This document shows, one piece after another, positions 7,695 through 15,486 of a DNA stretch of 21,610 bases. The notes below the pieces were generated by a model, which worked only from the letters and a program-made list of their open reading frames with translations, had not been told where the DNA came from and did not search any database. This DNA is from JBCCGG01 sp039029395. GTDB lineage: Bacteria; Pseudomonadota; Alphaproteobacteria; Kiloniellales; JAKSDN01. Within the stretch, counting starts at the first letter, position 1, and every line of letters starts with the position of its first letter. The position numbers and the translations under genes were made by a program. The stretch covers positions 1-21,610 of the forward strand of contig JBCCGG010000068.1 in assembly GCA_039029395.1 (NCBI GenBank). The letters run 5' to 3'.

Positions 7695-8366
7695 TCAGCC
7701 GTTTTCGGCGCAGCGCGCCAAAGCGTCCCAGAACATTTTTTCGTAGGCCTGGAGCAGCCGCACCGCGCGCAGGATCGCGGCTGGTGCTACCCCCTGATCC
7801 AGGCCGTCCTGGATGATCGGCAGCGCCACGTCGTCGAAGCCGCGAAGGTTGGCGAACGCGTCCAGAAACGCCGTGTGCTCGGGCTTAAAGCCGCAATGGG
7901 TCCGGAGCGCGTCGCTCACCGCACCGCAATTGCGTCCCCAGGCCGCCAGGTTGGCCAAAAAGCCCGCCACGATCTCGGCCGCCGAACCATAGTCGGCGAG
8001 CCAGGCCACGTAGCAGCCATAGGCAAAGCCCTCGGGGCTGGGCTCGTAGGCCGCGAGGTCGGCCTCGCTGAGGTCCATCTTCGCGGCCAGCACCAGCAGG
8101 TTCGCCAGCGCCGCCATCTCGCCCTCGAGCAGGTTATGGAAGAAGGGGCGCGCCGCCGTGTGGCCGAAGCGGCGCAGCATGGTCGCATCGGCGCGCATGC
8201 CGGAGATCGTCAGGTGATACTGATGTCCCGGCAGGGCGATCAGGCCCGCGCGCGACATCGAACCGCTGGCGATCGCCGCCAGATAGGGGTGACGATCGAT
8301 CGCGCGCTCGACCGCCTGGACCTGCGCGTGGGCGTCCCGCACCACCTGCTCGGCCGTTGCCACCAT
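7695..8366 (-). CDS. TenA/THI-4/PqqC-like helical protein
   Basis: This 223-residue, mainly helical protein resembles the TenA/THI-4/PqqC fold (heme-oxygenase-like). It has ALPGHQYHLTISGMRADA in the N-terminal half and ends with LLQAYEKMFWDAL, close to the YExxFWDA signature of TenA. The catalytic cysteine region of classical aminopyrimidine aminohydrolase TenA is not evident, so it may be a noncanonical member or an iron-dependent relative. I do not assign a reaction. The ATG at 8366 has GGGAGG six bases upstream, which decides the start; an in-frame ATG at 8489 gives a 41-residue Arg/Pro-rich leader typical of read-through. It is co-directional with the ligase gene 102 bases downstream, but co-transcription is unproven. 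Confidence 0.7.
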   Translation of the reverse strand: MVATAEQVVRDAHAQVQAVERAIDRHPYLAAIASGSMSRAGLIALPGHQYHLTISGMRADATMLRRFGHTAARPFFHNLLEGEMAALANLLVLAAKMDLSEADLAAYEPSPEGFAYGCYVAWLADYGSAAEIVAGFLANLAAWGRNCGAVSDALRTHCGFKPEHTAFLDAFANLRGFDDVALPIIQDGLDQGVAPAAILRAVRLLQAYEKMFWDALARCAENG

Positions 8367-8438
8367 GCCATGCCTCCCGTGGTTTGCCGCGCGCGGGCTC
8401 AGCATGGGACGGCCGGGAAGGAAACACCAGCGCCCTTT

Positions 8439-8499
8439 GCCGGCCGCCGCGGGCTGCCGTCCCTTTCGCGGTGGGATCGGGAGGCCCATGGCGGCCGGC
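8439..8499 (-). terminator. Long-loop inverted repeat after the His-rich gene
   Basis: GCCGGCCGCC at 8439-8448 pairs with GGCGGCCGGC at 8490-8499: a perfect 10-bp GC-only stem with a 41-base loop. It begins 11 bases past the stop of the His-rich gene (minus strand). No U-tract follows, so it may be a transcript-end or stability structure rather than an intrinsic terminator. Confidence 0.35.
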
Positions 8500-8509
8500 T
8501 TGGGGGTGC

Positions 8510-8857
8510 CTAGTGACGATGGTGCCGGTGAATGTGCCGATGGTGCACCCGGCGCGGCTGGGCCTTGTGATGGTATGCGCGCCGGTGGTGGAACTGCCGG
8601 GCATGGTCACGCCGGCCATGCCACCTGGGCGCATGCTTGCGGTAGTGATGTCGCCAGCTGTGCCGCCATGGCTTGTGGTGGCGCCATTGCTTGTGGTGTC
8701 GAGAGCCGTGCCGATGGGAACCGCCTTGGTGAACCACGCGCACCTTGGGGATGCTCTCGATCACGATCGTGGCGCTGAACGTGGGGTTGGCCTGGGCCTG
8801 GGAGCCCAGCGCCAGGCCGCCTGCGAGGATGGCCGTGGTCAAAATCCTGCGAAGCAT
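8510..8857 (-). CDS. Exported His/Arg/Trp-rich protein, putative metal binder
   Basis: The 115-residue product starts with a clear signal peptide (MLRRILTTAILAGGLALG, cleavage after AQA at about residue 23). A short neutral stretch follows (NPTFSATIVIESIPKVRVV). The remainder is almost entirely His, Arg, Lys and Trp, ending in HRHHRH. I count 24 histidines in all. Such a composition suggests periplasmic binding of divalent metals or of polyanions; this is inference and no family is recognised. The ATG at 8857 is preceded by GGAGG at five-base spacing; an ATG at 8869 is in frame but is used as part of that ribosome site. Inside the gene an 18-bp unit is tandemly duplicated. It is divergent from the efflux remnant. 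Confidence 0.75.
   Translation of the reverse strand: MLRRILTTAILAGGLALGSQAQANPTFSATIVIESIPKVRVVHQGGSHRHGSRHHKQWRHHKPWRHSWRHHYRKHAPRWHGRRDHARQFHHRRAYHHKAQPRRVHHRHIHRHHRH
8665..8700. repeat. 18-bp tandem duplication inside the His-rich gene
   Basis: Two adjacent 18-bp units, 8665-8682 and 8683-8700, differ at two bases (GCCATGGCTTGTGGTGGC versus GCCATTGCTTGTGGTGTC). On the minus strand they encode the successive peptides RHHKQW and RHHKPW. This indicates recent growth of the His-rich tract by slippage or unequal exchange. Confidence 0.7.
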
Positions 8858-9005
8858 CGCTTCCTCCATGCCGGTTTCGCCGACCCTTTTGGAGGAAGCC
8901 GCCTGACCCTGGCCTGAACGGCCCGTGCAGGAACCTGGCCTGTCGAACCTGGGGTCGCTCAGCGATGCTCAGGATTGGGAAAGTCGAACCGGCAGCCGGC
9001 CTGCC

Positions 9006-9347
9006 ATGCGGCGCGTCGTCGAGCCGGGCCAGCCGACCGAGATCGCGCTCGACATCTATCCGGGTCAGATTCTCACCGGCAAGGTGGAGGCCATTTGGTG
9101 GGCGACCGGCCAGGGCCAGTATCGGCCCTCCGGCCGGATACCCAACTTCCTGGTGCCCAACAAGCCCCAGGGCCACTTCGCCGTGCAAATCACCTTCGAC
9201 AATGCGGAGCAGATTCATCTGCCGGCCGGCACCCACGGCGCGGTGACGATCTTCACGGGCAGAGGCAAGCCCTTTGCCGTGCTGCGCCGCATCGGCATTC
9301 GGATCTACACCTGGGCCAACTGGATCTATCCCTTCGATTTCCTCTGA
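9006..9347 (+). pseudogene. 5'-truncated HlyD-family periplasmic adaptor (YibH/YiaV-like)
   Basis: Only the C-terminal ~113 residues of a membrane fusion protein remain. The segment VEPGQPTEIALDIYPG, followed by the AIWWATGQGQYRPSGRIPNF stretch and the end RIGIRIYTWANWIYPFDFL, matches the beta-barrel and tail of HlyD/YibH/YiaV-type adaptors, normally about 350 residues with an N-terminal membrane helix and a coiled-coil hairpin. None of that is present upstream; the divergent His-rich gene starts only about 150 bases away. An open frame reaches back to 8925, but residues before VVEPGQ are unlike the family. The stop is 14 bases before the efflux lipoprotein start, with GAGGAGG between, so they were once one operon. 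Either a deletion fused this end to foreign DNA, or a short fragment is still translated. Confidence 0.75.
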
Positions 9348-9361
9348 GGAGGACCGCGACC

Positions 9362-10981
9362 ATGCGCCAGCGCCAGACCTCCCTCGCCGCTGTCGGCCTG
9401 AGCTTTCTAGTGCTTTCCGGCTGCACCGTGGTCGGGCCCAACTTCACGACGCCCGACGCGCCGGCCGCGGAGGATTGGCTGCCCAATCAGGTGGAGCTCG
9501 ACCCGGACGACTCCAAGGTCTCGAGCACGAGCGCGGCCAACGCCGCCTGGTGGCGGGTGTTCGACGATCCGGTGCTCGACAAGCTGGTCGCACTTGCTTA
9601 CGGCCAGAACTTGACCCTGCAGACCGCGGGCTTGCGCATTTACGAGGCGCGCGCCCAGCTCGGCATCGCGGTCGGCAGCCAGTATCCCCAAACCCAGGGG
9701 ATCGGCGCCGTCTACGAGCGCCGGCTGATCAGCGACCAGATTGGCGTGATCCGGGACATTGACGAGGTGGTCGATATCGACCGCACCTTCAACGTCTACC
9801 AGGCCGGCTTCGACGCCGCCTGGGAGCTCGACTTCTGGGGCAAGTTCCGGCGCGGCATCGAATCGGCAGACGCCAACCTGATCGCCCAGATCGCCGACTA
9901 CGACGACGTGCTGGTGAGTCTGACCGGCGATGTCGCCAGCACCTACGTGCAGATCCGAACGATCGAGGAGCGCCTGGCGATCGCCCACGCCAATGTGGCG
10001 ATCGAAGAGGAAAGCCTGCGCATCACCAAGATCCGCTACAGGGACGGGGTCACGACCGAGCTCGATGTCGAGGAGGCGACGGCGCTCCTGAACAGCACCA
10101 AGGCATCGATCCCGGCGCTCCAGCTGGCGCTGACTCAGGCCAAGAACGCGCTTAGCGTGCTGCTCGGCATGCCGCCCAGCGATCTGCGCGGCATTTTGGG
10201 CGAGCCCGGCACGATCCCAAAGCCGCCGGCCGAGGTGGCGATCGGCCTGCCCGCAGAGCTTCTGCGCCGCCGCCCCGACATCCGCGGCGCCGAGCTCCAG
10301 GCGGCCGCACAAAGCGCCCAGATCGGCATCGCCCAAGCCGATCTCTACCCGGCCTTCACCCTGGCCGGCTCGGTCGGAGTCGAGGCGAGCGATCTGAGCG
10401 ACCTCTTCACCGGCGGCGCCTTCACCGGCGTCTTCAACCCCTCGATCACCCTGCCGATCTTCAACTACGGGCGCATCAAGAACAATGTGCGGGTCCAAGA
10501 CGCGCGCCTTCAGGAGCTGATCGTCAACTACCAGAACACGGTCCTGAACGCCTACCTGGAGGTCGAGAACGCGTTGGTCGGCTTCCTTCAGACCCAGCAG
10601 GAGGCCGACTATCTGGCGGCCAGCGTCGCCGCCTCGGAGCGGGCGGTCAAACTGGCTTTGATCCAGTACAAGGCCGGCACCGCCGACTACACCCGGGTGC
10701 TCAACACCCAGACGGCCCAGCTGCGCGGTCAGGACCGCCTGACCTCGGCCAAGGGCCAGATCGCGACCAACCTGGTGGCGCTCTACAAAGCCTTGGGCGG
10801 CGGTTGGCAGATCCGCGCGGGCGACGACTTCATCCCCGAGGCCACCAAGGAGGTCATGGCCGGGCGCACCGACTGGGGCGACCTGTTGAAGCCGGCGGCG
10901 ATTCCCGAAGGCGACGAAGCGCTCAATCCCCCGCCCTCGCCCGAGCCCTTCACTTTGTTCAAGAGGCGCCCGGACTGGTGA
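9362..10981 (+). CDS. Outer-membrane efflux lipoprotein, NodT/TolC family
   Basis: This is the outer-membrane channel subunit of a tripartite export system, 539 residues long, which is close to the family norm. The signal sequence ends in a lipobox, VLSGC, with Cys21, so the mature protein is lipidated. Family landmarks include AAWWRVFDDPVLDKLVALA, the RRPDIRGAEL motif, and the second-repeat segment RAVKLALIQYKAGTADYTRVLN. Two OEP-type repeats are both present. The ATG at 9362 has GAGGAGG nine bases upstream, right after the stop of the truncated adaptor. The end overlaps the convergent esterase gene by 23 bases. With its adaptor broken here, it must either use another adaptor or be drifting. 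Confidence 0.93.
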   Translation: MRQRQTSLAAVGLSFLVLSGCTVVGPNFTTPDAPAAEDWLPNQVELDPDDSKVSSTSAANAAWWRVFDDPVLDKLVALAYGQNLTLQTAGLRIYEARAQLGIAVGSQYPQTQGIGAVYERRLISDQIGVIRDIDEVVDIDRTFNVYQAGFDAAWELDFWGKFRRGIESADANLIAQIADYDDVLVSLTGDVASTYVQIRTIEERLAIAHANVAIEEESLRITKIRYRDGVTTELDVEEATALLNSTKASIPALQLALTQAKNALSVLLGMPPSDLRGILGEPGTIPKPPAEVAIGLPAELLRRRPDIRGAELQAAAQSAQIGIAQADLYPAFTLAGSVGVEASDLSDLFTGGAFTGVFNPSITLPIFNYGRIKNNVRVQDARLQELIVNYQNTVLNAYLEVENALVGFLQTQQEADYLAASVAASERAVKLALIQYKAGTADYTRVLNTQTAQLRGQDRLTSAKGQIATNLVALYKALGGGWQIRAGDDFIPEATKEVMAGRTDWGDLLKPAAIPEGDEALNPPPSPEPFTLFKRRPDW

Positions 10982-11615
10982 GCGCCCCGCTCTGTCTCAG
11001 CAGGTCAGCCACCGCCTGAGCGAGCGCCTCGTAACCGGCGGCGTTGGGGTGGATCGGGTCGCTCTTGAGGGCGTCGTCGCCGAGGATCTCGGCAAGCGCA
11101 TCGCCCTCATAGGGCACGCCGAACTCGTCCGCCACCTGGCGGTAGAAGTCGGCGACCTCGAGTCCGAAAAGGCTCGGCTCGGGCACGCCGATCAGCACCA
11201 CCTGGGCGCCCTTGTCCTGGGCCAGCCGGATCATGGCGCGCAGGTTCGCCGCGGTCTTGCCCAGGTTCCGGCGGCGCAGGATGTCATTGCCGCCATGGCA
11301 CAGGATGACCAGGTCGGGGCGGACTTGGTCGAGCACGGCCGCCAGGCGTGCAAGACCGCCGCCTGAAAGCTCGCCCGGGCGCCCGCTTTCGATCACCCGG
11401 CGGCCGATCAGCTCTTGAAGCACGGCCGGGTAGCTTTGGCCCGGCGTCGCGCCGGTGCCGTGGGTCAGGCTGTTGCCGAAGGCGAGCACCAGCCCGTCGG
11501 CCGGCAGGTGTGCGAGCGTCGCTTGCGGGGCCTCGCCGCAGGCCCCAAGCGCGAGCAGCAGCCAAGTGGCGGCCAGCGCGCGCCGCTTAGCGGGGCTGAA
11601 CCTTGCGCTCCACAT
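10959..11615 (-). CDS. GDSL/SGNH-type esterase lipoprotein (TesA/arylesterase-like)
   Basis: The 218-residue protein is an SGNH hydrolase, probably an arylesterase or lysophospholipase-like enzyme of the cell envelope. Block I reads LAFGNSLTHGTGA, with Asn in place of the usual Asp of GDSL but the catalytic Ser kept. The block III equivalent is HGGNDILRRRN, and block V is DPIHPNAAGY with the catalytic Asp and His. The N-terminus WLLLALGAC looks like a lipoprotein signal (Cys at about residue 25). The start is ATG 11615, which overlaps the end of the acetyltransferase gene by 29 bases with no strong ribosome site; a longer frame to 11702 lies wholly inside that gene and is unlikely. The 3' end overlaps the efflux gene. 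Confidence 0.85.
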   Translation of the reverse strand: MWSARFSPAKRRALAATWLLLALGACGEAPQATLAHLPADGLVLAFGNSLTHGTGATPGQSYPAVLQELIGRRVIESGRPGELSGGGLARLAAVLDQVRPDLVILCHGGNDILRRRNLGKTAANLRAMIRLAQDKGAQVVLIGVPEPSLFGLEVADFYRQVADEFGVPYEGDALAEILGDDALKSDPIHPNAAGYEALAQAVADLLRQSGALTSPGAS

Positions 11616-12108
11616 CGGCCAGCTTGGCGCTCGCGCTGATGAAGATCGGGCGGAATCCCAGCGTCTCCCAAACCGCTTCCGCCTCCCGGTTCCCGGCGGC
11701 ATAGACCAGCACCAAATCCTCGACGCCCCGTTCCTTGTAGAACTCCAGTAGTTCTTGAATCAGAGCGCTGGCAACCCCCGCTTCCCGGTGCTTGGGCGCG
11801 ACCCAGACATCGTCGATCCGGCCCGAGAGGGCGGGCGCCGTCTCCTCGTGGCGGCGGATCGAGCCGACGGCCATGGCGATCGGCGCGCCGGCGCCGTCGA
11901 GCGCCACCAAGACGCGCTTCTGGTCGTTCGCCAGGTCGGTCAGGTAGTCGCCCTTCTTGGCCCGCTGCTTCTTGGCCGACATGCGCCAGATGTCGGGATT
12001 GCCTTCCACCATGTGGTCTTCGATGCGCAGGCGCATGGCCACCAGATCCTCGACGTCGCTTGGCACGGCAAGGCGAATACTCACGCGCTTGGGATCTTTG
12101 GTGGTCAT
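11587..12108 (-). CDS. GNAT-family N-acetyltransferase
   Basis: The 173-residue protein has the GNAT fold, which transfers an acetyl group from acetyl-CoA to an amine. The acetyl-CoA loop is visible as VWVAPKHREAGVASALIQEL near residues 101-120, a variant of the Q/RxxGxG/A motif. The C-terminal YAAGNREAEAVWETLGF matches the usual end of the fold. The N-terminus VSIRLAVPSDVEDLVAMR is also typical. The substrate is unknown. The ATG at 12108 lies after a GGGAAGG stretch at a long spacing. The gene follows the sulfatase by 120 bases and overlaps the esterase start downstream, so those two are probably co-transcribed. There is no sign of decay. Confidence 0.88.
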   Translation of the reverse strand: MTTKDPKRVSIRLAVPSDVEDLVAMRLRIEDHMVEGNPDIWRMSAKKQRAKKGDYLTDLANDQKRVLVALDGAGAPIAMAVGSIRRHEETAPALSGRIDDVWVAPKHREAGVASALIQELLEFYKERGVEDLVLVYAAGNREAEAVWETLGFRPIFISASAKLADVERKVQPR

Positions 12109-12228
12109 TTCAAAATAGGCCTTCCCGGCCGTTTCGCTTCTACCTGTAAGGGGCCAACCTAGTGTGGCGCGCAGGGCCGATCAAGCCGAGGGCGCCTTAA
12201 GCCTTCGCGCAAGAAGATGGAGCCGAGC

Positions 12229-13452
12229 CTACCAATCGCCTTTCGAAAGTGTCCGCAGCTTCTTGAGGAGATCCGGGTGCCGGTAGCCGAGGTTTTCTCG
12301 CTCGCCGGGATCCCGTTCCAGGTCGTAGAGGAACTCGAAGCCGTCCCACAGATACTTCCAGCTGCCGCGCCGCACAGCCCGCTGCGCGCGTGGGCGCCAA
12401 TCCTCGCCCTCACCGGGTAGGTCGATGCGCCAGTAGAGCGTGCGCGGATCTTCCGTGTCGTCCTGGGCGCCAAGCAGGTCGCGCCCGTCCATCGCCTGGT
12501 CCGGCACCACGCCGGCCGCGCCCAGCAGGGTCGCGGCGACGTCCATCAGGATTGCCGGCGCCGATACCTTTCCGCCGGCCGGCACGCCCGCCGGCCACCT
12601 CAAGATCATCGGGACCCGGATGCCGCCCTCCCAGAGCGTGCCGAAACCATGGAAGAAGGGGCCCTTGGTCGCCATCTCGCCGCCGCCGTGGTCGAAGGTG
12701 ACCACAACGATCGTGTCTTCGGTCAGGCCCTGCCGGTCGAGCGCGTCCAGGATTCCTCCGACGCTCTTGTCGAGGTGCTCGACCGCGGCGACGTAATCGG
12801 CCCGCGGGCCGTTGACCCAGCGATCGTGAGAGGCCGGATCGTCCTCGCGCCCAGGCGGGCTGTAAGGCGGTAGCATGGCGTTGTAGGCGACGTAGAGAAA
12901 AAACGGCTCGGCCCCCTTCTCCTCGATGAAGGCGACCGCGGCCTCGCCGAAGAGATCCGTCGTGTAGCCCGAGCGCGCGACCAGCCGGTCATTGTGATAG
13001 AGCGCATCGGCGCCAGACCTGGCCCTGTGGGAGTAGTAGTCGACGTTCCAGTCGTGAAATCCCAGAAAGTCGTCGAAGCCATGGGCATTGGGACTGTCGT
13101 TTTCGCCGTAGCCGAGGTGCCATTTGCCGTAAAGGGCGGTGTGGAACCCTGCATCCTTGAAGTAGCGGGCAAGAGTCTTGTCCGAGACCTGCAAGCCTGC
13201 CTCGCCGTGCTCGACGTTGCGCTCGATCCCCAAGTGGCGTGGATAGCGCCCGGTCAACATGGCCGCACGGCTCGGCCCGCAGATCGGTGCCGCCGCGTAG
13301 CAATCCGTGTAGCAAAGGCCCTGCTCGGCGAGTCGACGCAGCCGCGGGGTGCGAATCTCGCATTGGCCGAAGGGCTCGATATCACCGTAGCCCATGTAGT
13401 CGAAAACGATCAGAACGACGTTCTTGGCGCGAGCAGCGTTCATATGTGCCAT
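12229..13452 (-). CDS. Sulfatase-family protein with divergent active site
   Basis: The 407-residue product has the formylglycine sulfatase fold. The maturation motif CGPSRAAMLTGR is intact (Cys58), and GKWHLGYGE follows near residue 110. Several other active-site positions are unusual. The first metal pair reads FDYMGYGD, so the second Asp is Tyr. The region normally like NAPHTP reads NAMLPPY, so the conserved His is missing. The segment before WEGGIRVP lacks the usual Lys. The later metal pair is FDHGG. There is no signal peptide, so it is probably cytoplasmic. Starts at 13452 and 13443 are both possible; a frame to 13506 is unlikely. The gene follows the octaheme cytochrome by 97 bases. 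It may be a true enzyme with odd specificity or a pseudo-enzyme. Confidence 0.85.
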   Translation of the reverse strand: MAHMNAARAKNVVLIVFDYMGYGDIEPFGQCEIRTPRLRRLAEQGLCYTDCYAAAPICGPSRAAMLTGRYPRHLGIERNVEHGEAGLQVSDKTLARYFKDAGFHTALYGKWHLGYGENDSPNAHGFDDFLGFHDWNVDYYSHRARSGADALYHNDRLVARSGYTTDLFGEAAVAFIEEKGAEPFFLYVAYNAMLPPYSPPGREDDPASHDRWVNGPRADYVAAVEHLDKSVGGILDALDRQGLTEDTIVVVTFDHGGGEMATKGPFFHGFGTLWEGGIRVPMILRWPAGVPAGGKVSAPAILMDVAATLLGAAGVVPDQAMDGRDLLGAQDDTEDPRTLYWRIDLPGEGEDWRPRAQRAVRRGSWKYLWDGFEFLYDLERDPGERENLGYRHPDLLKKLRTLSKGDW

Positions 13453-13549
13453 CCCACTTCTGTGCCGAGAAGGAGCTGATGGTAGGGCTGCTTCGAACCG
13501 GATCAAAGCGGTTTTCAGCGGTTGGCCATTGCGCTTCGGAACGGCCGGC

Positions 13550-15463
13550 TCAGCGCATTTGCCGCGCGATGGAGTCGAGCAGAGGGTCGCCGGGATTTTG
13601 GATGAGCGCCTGGTCGATCGCCTGCTTGGCGGCCGGGCGGTCGCCGCGCGCGAGCTCCAGGGTCACGATCATGCGCCAGGCCTGGACCATCTGCGGGTCC
13701 AGGCGCACGGCCTCCCGGAAGGCGGCCAGCGCGGCCGGCAGGTTGCGCAGCACGAGACCGGTGCCGGCGATCGCCATCTGCCCTTCGGGAAAGTCGAACT
13801 TGAAGCGCAGGGAGTCCTGCCACTCGCCAAGGGCGGCCCTGAGCGCCTGTTCCTGGCGCGCGGGCAAGCGGGCGATCGGCGCGTCCAGGAGCTCCCGGGC
13901 GGCGGCGATGCGCACCGCTTTCAAGGGGTCGGAGAGCAGGTCGACCAAACGCAAGACCTTGTCCTGATCCCCGGCGGCGCGCTGCAGCGGCACCGCGGCG
14001 GCCCGCACCAGTGGATCGAAATCGCGCAGCAAGGGTGCCAAGCGGGCCGCCGTCGGGGCATCGGCGACCGGCGCGATCAGGCTGAGCGCGGTGGCCCGGA
14101 CGATGGCGGGGCTGGTGCGATCTTCCGCCAACGTGGCCAAGGCATCTCGGCTGGCCACCGGGTCGGCGCGGCCCCGGGCAAGGGTCTGCGCGTAATGGCG
14201 CCCCCGGTGCCGGCTCTCCGGATACCAGACGGCGATCTGCTCGGCCGCCCAGGCAGGCGCGCGCTCAACATGGCAGTCGGTACAGGCATCGGGCGCGCCG
14301 GTCTCGGCCGCCAGGTCGGGGCGCGGCACCCGGAAGCTGTGGTCCCGGCGGCCGTCGATGCCCATGTAGACCCGCTCCACCATGTGGCAACTCTTGCACT
14401 GAGCCCCCGCCGTGCCGGGCTCGTGAAAGTGGTGGGCCGGGTCGTCATAAGCGGCCAGGCGAAGACTGGGAAAGTCCGGATTGCCGGCCGGCGAATGGCA
14501 CTGGGTGCAGAGCCCGTTGCCCTCGGCGCGCAGGCCCGCGCTGTGGACCTCGTGGCAGTTACTGCAGCGCACGCCCTTGGCATACATCTTGGACTGCAAG
14601 AAAGAGCCGTAAACGTAGACCTCGTCCAAGATGGTGCCGTCGGCGTGGTAGAGGCCGTCGCGCAGCAAGGCCAGCCGGTAGGCATCGTGAAAGGGCGTGC
14701 CCGGCAGGGGATTGCCTTCGACCAGGGCCTCGCGGCGGGAATGGCAGCCGGCGCACTGCTGGATCTCGCGCTCCGCCACCTCCCCGAAGGCAAGTGTGAA
14801 GGCTTCGGCCGTCAGGCCGGGCCAGGCGTCGGTCGGCGCGCCCTCGGCCCAGGCCAGATGGGCCTCGCCCGGGCCGTGGCAGGCTTCGCAGCCAACGCCG
14901 ATTTCCGACTGTGTGCTTTGATAGGTTTGGCTGCCCGGATCGTAGTTTTTCAGATAGCCGGTCGCGTGGCAGGCGGCGCAGCGGGCGTTCCAGTTCTTGT
15001 AGGGGCCGGTCCAATGCAGCCCCTGGCCAGGCAGCAGGTCTTGCTCGGGATAGAGGTGATACCAGCGCTCCGCCTCCGCGTCCCAGGCGACGTCGTAGGC
15101 CTGCAGCTGGCCGGCCGCGGTTTCCAGCAGATACTGCTGGAGCGGCGCGATGCCGGCCACCGAATGCACCTTGTAGCGCGCGCTTTGGCCGTCGGGCTCC
15201 TCGGCGGTGATCCAATAGTCGCCGTCCTCCAGGGTAAAGCGGCTGGTGGCGCCCTTGTGCTCGTGCGTGGCCCCGTCGAAGGCGCCGAGCACCATGGCCT
15301 CGCTCGGCGGGGTCCAAGCCAGGGCGTGGTGCGAGCCCTGCCAAAGGGCGAAGACCCCTTCGTGGCAAGCGCGGCAGGATTCGGAGACCACATAGTCCTG
15401 CGCGGTGCCCACCAGTGGCCACAGCAGTGCCACCAAGAGGAAGGGCAGCGCCCGCGATACCAT
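13550..15463 (-). CDS. Periplasmic octaheme cytochrome c with HEAT/TPR-like C-terminus
   Basis: The 637-residue protein has a signal peptide (MVSRALPFLLVALLWPLVG) and eight CxxCH heme-binding motifs. These are CRACH 30, CAACH 162, CEACH 192, CAGCH 237, CSNCH 300, CTQCH 319, CKSCH 356 and CTDCH 394. The first motif lies in SESCRACHEGVFALWQGSHH, typical of the cytochrome c554-like multiheme family. After residue 400 come alpha-helical repeats that look like HEAT (REALATLAEDRTSP-type units with VRAAAVPLQ) and then one or two TPRs (ALAAFREAVRLDPQMVQAW) at about 575-630. It should carry electrons or act as a periplasmic reductase/oxidase; the reaction is unknown. It lies 23 bases after the upstream arylsulfatase and before a second sulfatase on the same strand. 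Confidence 0.9.
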   Translation of the reverse strand: MVSRALPFLLVALLWPLVGTAQDYVVSESCRACHEGVFALWQGSHHALAWTPPSEAMVLGAFDGATHEHKGATSRFTLEDGDYWITAEEPDGQSARYKVHSVAGIAPLQQYLLETAAGQLQAYDVAWDAEAERWYHLYPEQDLLPGQGLHWTGPYKNWNARCAACHATGYLKNYDPGSQTYQSTQSEIGVGCEACHGPGEAHLAWAEGAPTDAWPGLTAEAFTLAFGEVAEREIQQCAGCHSRREALVEGNPLPGTPFHDAYRLALLRDGLYHADGTILDEVYVYGSFLQSKMYAKGVRCSNCHEVHSAGLRAEGNGLCTQCHSPAGNPDFPSLRLAAYDDPAHHFHEPGTAGAQCKSCHMVERVYMGIDGRRDHSFRVPRPDLAAETGAPDACTDCHVERAPAWAAEQIAVWYPESRHRGRHYAQTLARGRADPVASRDALATLAEDRTSPAIVRATALSLIAPVADAPTAARLAPLLRDFDPLVRAAAVPLQRAAGDQDKVLRLVDLLSDPLKAVRIAAARELLDAPIARLPARQEQALRAALGEWQDSLRFKFDFPEGQMAIAGTGLVLRNLPAALAAFREAVRLDPQMVQAWRMIVTLELARGDRPAAKQAIDQALIQNPGDPLLDSIARQMR

Positions 15464-15486
15464 GGCCGTCTCCCGTCCGACGCGCC

